The position numbers were made by a program, and so were the translations under genes. The notes under the pieces were generated by a model. That model did no database searches. It was not told where the DNA came from and saw only the letters and a program-made list of their open reading frames with translations. This document shows positions 4,457-6,579 of a DNA stretch of 6,579 nt, piece after piece (position 1 is the first letter of the stretch; each line of letters starts with the position of its first letter). Source of the DNA: Clostridia bacterium (GTDB taxonomy: Bacteria > Bacillota > Clostridia > Oscillospirales > Acutalibacteraceae); the NCBI GenBank assembly GCA_017534365.1, contig JAFWCS010000060.1, positions 1 to 6,579 on the forward strand, written 5' to 3'.

Positions 4457-6579
4457 CACACGAAGCCATGTTCGGCGCAGCCCGGTGGATCGACGATCCG
4501 GGCGGGAGCGACGCGCCGCTGTTTCTGCGGAAATTTCAGGCCGACGGCTCGGAGCCGGCGCAGATCACGATCTGCGGCCTCGGCTTTTTTGAGCTGTATC
4601 TGAACGGCAAAAAGGTCGGCGACGAGCTGCTGGTGCCAAACGCCTCCAACTACGAGGCGCGGGATATCAGCAAGCTTTCCTACCCGCTGCACGATTCGCT
4701 CGGCTTCCGCATCTACGTGATGCAATACGACCTGACGCCCTATCTCGCGCCGGGTGACAACACCCTCTGCGTGCTGGTCGGCAACGGATACTATAATCAA
4801 AAAGAACGCAACGCCGAGGGCCCCGTTGTCTACGGCACACCGAAGCTCTGCTACCGGCTGACGCTCGGCGAGCAGACGCTGGTGTCCGACGCGCGCACGG
4901 CGGTCCATCCCGGCTTTATTACATTCAATAATCTGTATGAAGGCGAGCGCCACGATTACCGCCTGCTGCCGACGAGCGAAACCGCCTTCCGTCCGAGCCG
5001 GGAGATCCCCGCGCCGGAGAGCGAGTTTCAGCTGCAGGTCGGTCCGCCGGACCGCGTGATCCGGTCGCTGACGCCCCGGCTGCTGGCCGAGGAGGCGGAC
5101 GGCTGGAAGCTCTATGACGCCGGCGAAAACACGGTCGGTTACGCGGTGTTCCGCTGCGACACGCCGGGCACGGAGATCACCGCCGCCTACGCGGAGGTCC
5201 TCGGCGGCAAAGAGCATTTCGGCATCCATTTCCAGGCGGGCTATCAGACCGATACCTTCCTCACCGACGGCAAGGCGCGGGAATACCGCCCGTTCTTTAC
5301 CTGGCACGGCTTCCGCTATTTCCGCGTGCAGGGCGCTGAACCCGTGCGCGTGGACGTGGTGCATGCAGACTGCCCGGTGACCGCAGCCTTCACAAGCGAC
5401 AATGACACGCTCAACTGGCTGTTTGACACCTATATCCACACCCAGCTGTGCAATATGCACGCCGGCGTGCCGTCCGACTGCCCGCACCGCGAGCGGCTGG
5501 GCTACACGGGCGACGGTCAGCTCTGCGCCGCGGCGGTCATGCAGCTGCTGGATTGCCGCAGCTTCTATCGCAAATGGCTGAACGACATCGCCGACTGCCA
5601 GTGCCGCGTGAGCGGTCACGTGCAGCATACCGCGCCCCTGATGGGCGGCGGCGGCGGTCCCTGCGGCTGGGGCGGCGCGATCGTCGAGGTTCCCTATCAG
5701 TATTACAAAGCCTACGGCGATACCGCCGTGCTGGAAGAATTCCTGCCCCGGATGCTGCGCTATTTCGACTATCTGGAAACGCGCAGCGAGAACGGCCTTG
5801 TCTGCCGTGAAGAGGCGGGCGGCTGGTGCCTGGGTGACTGGCTGCCGCCGGCGCCGCTGATCCTGCCGGAGCCCTTCGTCAACACCTGCCTTTATATTCA
5901 TCAGATGACGCAGGCGCAGGAGATCGCCGCCGTTCTGGGCGATCCGGCGCGCACGGCGCATCTGCAAGCGCGGATCGACCGCTGCCGCCGGGCGGTGGAG
6001 GTCGCCTATTTCAGCCCGGCGAGCAATCTCTTCCTCGGCGACGCGCAGGGCGCTTGCGCCCTTGCGCTGCAGGCGGGCCTCGGCAACGAAAAGACCAAAC
6101 AGCGCGTCATCGAAAAATACGCGGCGCTCGGCCATTATGACACCGGCATCATCGCCACGCTCGCGCTGACCGACTGGCTCTTTGCCAACGGCGCGGCGCA
6201 GGTCGCCTTTGACCTGCTGACCAGTCAGCACACGATCTCCTTCGCGGAGATGCGGCGGCAGGGCGCGACCACGATCTGGGAAAACTGGTCCGGTCAGTCC
6301 TCGCAGAATCACCCGATGTTCGGCGCCTGCGTCAAATCGATCCTCACCGAGCTGCTGGGGATCCGGCAGGCCCCCGGCACGGCGGGCTATACGGACGTCG
6401 TGATCTCCCCGGTCTTCGTCAACGGGCTGGACCGCGCGGCCGGGCACATGACCACCTGCAGGGGAAAAATCGCCGTTTCCTTTGAAAAGCACGGCGACGC
6501 GGCGACCGTTGCCGTCACCGCCGCCCCCGGAATGCGGGTGCGCTTCGACTGCTGCGGCATCACCGCGCCCGTGACCGGC
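4453..6579 (+). CDS. Alpha-L-rhamnosidase, GH78 family, 3' end missing
   Basis: 709 residues are seen and the frame is still open at the window edge. GH78 enzymes are inverting glycosidases that release terminal L-rhamnose. An N-terminal carbohydrate-binding-like domain (about 38-170) contains GLGFFELYLNGKKVGD (42-57) and GNGYYNQ (110-116). A beta-sandwich domain runs to about 305, the (alpha/alpha)6 catalytic domain covers about 310-640, and the C-terminal sandwich begins after about 645. The active-site block at 341-356 has D342, E347 and D354 with the spacing of D567, E572 and D579 of Bacillus RhaB. GATTIWENW (604-612) supplies E610, equivalent to its catalytic E841, followed by N619-H620. 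The block reads GYTGD where Trp is more usual. No signal peptide is seen, so it is probably cytoplasmic. The ATG overlaps the ABC-F TGA (ATGA), with GAGG (4442-4445) seven bases upstream, so translation is coupled. Most of the protein is present; only part of the last domain appears lost. Confidence 0.93.
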   Translation, partial: MTHEAMFGAARWIDDPGGSDAPLFLRKFQADGSEPAQITICGLGFFELYLNGKKVGDELLVPNASNYEARDISKLSYPLHDSLGFRIYVMQYDLTPYLAPGDNTLCVLVGNGYYNQKERNAEGPVVYGTPKLCYRLTLGEQTLVSDARTAVHPGFITFNNLYEGERHDYRLLPTSETAFRPSREIPAPESEFQLQVGPPDRVIRSLTPRLLAEEADGWKLYDAGENTVGYAVFRCDTPGTEITAAYAEVLGGKEHFGIHFQAGYQTDTFLTDGKAREYRPFFTWHGFRYFRVQGAEPVRVDVVHADCPVTAAFTSDNDTLNWLFDTYIHTQLCNMHAGVPSDCPHRERLGYTGDGQLCAAAVMQLLDCRSFYRKWLNDIADCQCRVSGHVQHTAPLMGGGGGPCGWGGAIVEVPYQYYKAYGDTAVLEEFLPRMLRYFDYLETRSENGLVCREEAGGWCLGDWLPPAPLILPEPFVNTCLYIHQMTQAQEIAAVLGDPARTAHLQARIDRCRRAVEVAYFSPASNLFLGDAQGACALALQAGLGNEKTKQRVIEKYAALGHYDTGIIATLALTDWLFANGAAQVAFDLLTSQHTISFAEMRRQGATTIWENWSGQSSQNHPMFGACVKSILTELLGIRQAPGTAGYTDVVISPVFVNGLDRAAGHMTTCRGKIAVSFEKHGDAATVAVTAAPGMRVRFDCCGITAPVTG

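Noticed and set aside
4330..6492. A 720-codon open frame on the minus strand opposite the ABC-F end and the rhamnosidase
   Set aside because: Its translation is Arg/Ala/Val-rich with no recognisable domain, while the + strand encodes clear ABC-F and GH78 motifs. Long antisense frames are common opposite GC-rich genes because stop codons become rare.

Overview
The window looks like chromosomal DNA from a GC-rich, endospore-forming Firmicute, most likely a Clostridia/Oscillospirales-type bacterium. The sporulation-linked pair DUF2508 (YaaL) + BofA, the short Firmicutes-type mannose-6-phosphate isomerase, strong AGGAGG-type ribosome binding sites, and G/C-rich third codon positions all point that way. 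Assignment below class level is inference. No mobile element, CRISPR array, tRNA or rRNA is visible. The window is densely coded, and the only gene-free stretches are about 45 and 90 bases long.

Layout. Bases 1-896 (+ strand) hold the 3' end of one endonuclease/exonuclease/phosphatase (EEP) family gene and then a complete second EEP gene 12 bases later, probably a tandem paralogous pair in one transcript. A long hairpin (903-939) with T-runs on both sides ends this unit. It also ends the convergent minus-strand unit at 941-1473, where yaaL (DUF2508) and bofA sit 2 bases apart. The AT-rich gap at 1474-1563 is a divergent promoter region. To the left it has a sigma-E-like (or sigma-A-like) promoter for yaaL-bofA, and to the right an extended -10 element for manA. 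Bases 1564-6579 (+ strand) read as one operon: manA, an ABC-F ATPase gene 16 bases downstream, and a GH78 alpha-L-rhamnosidase whose ATG overlaps the ABC-F stop codon. The rhamnosidase runs off the window.

How the genes fit together. ManA and the rhamnosidase both belong to sugar use: ManA channels mannose-6-phosphate into glycolysis, and GH78 enzymes release L-rhamnose from plant or microbial glycans. The rhamnosidase has no visible signal peptide, so it probably acts in the cytoplasm on imported rhamnosides. The ABC-F protein is a soluble, ribosome-associated type of ATPase and not the missing sugar importer, so its place between two sugar genes is the main oddity. The yaaL-bofA pair is a mother-cell sporulation module; BofA restrains processing of pro-sigma-K in Bacillus. 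I see no clear evidence of a wholly new system. The points most worth checking are the sigma-E-like promoter, the ABC-F gene inside a sugar operon, and the tandem EEP genes.
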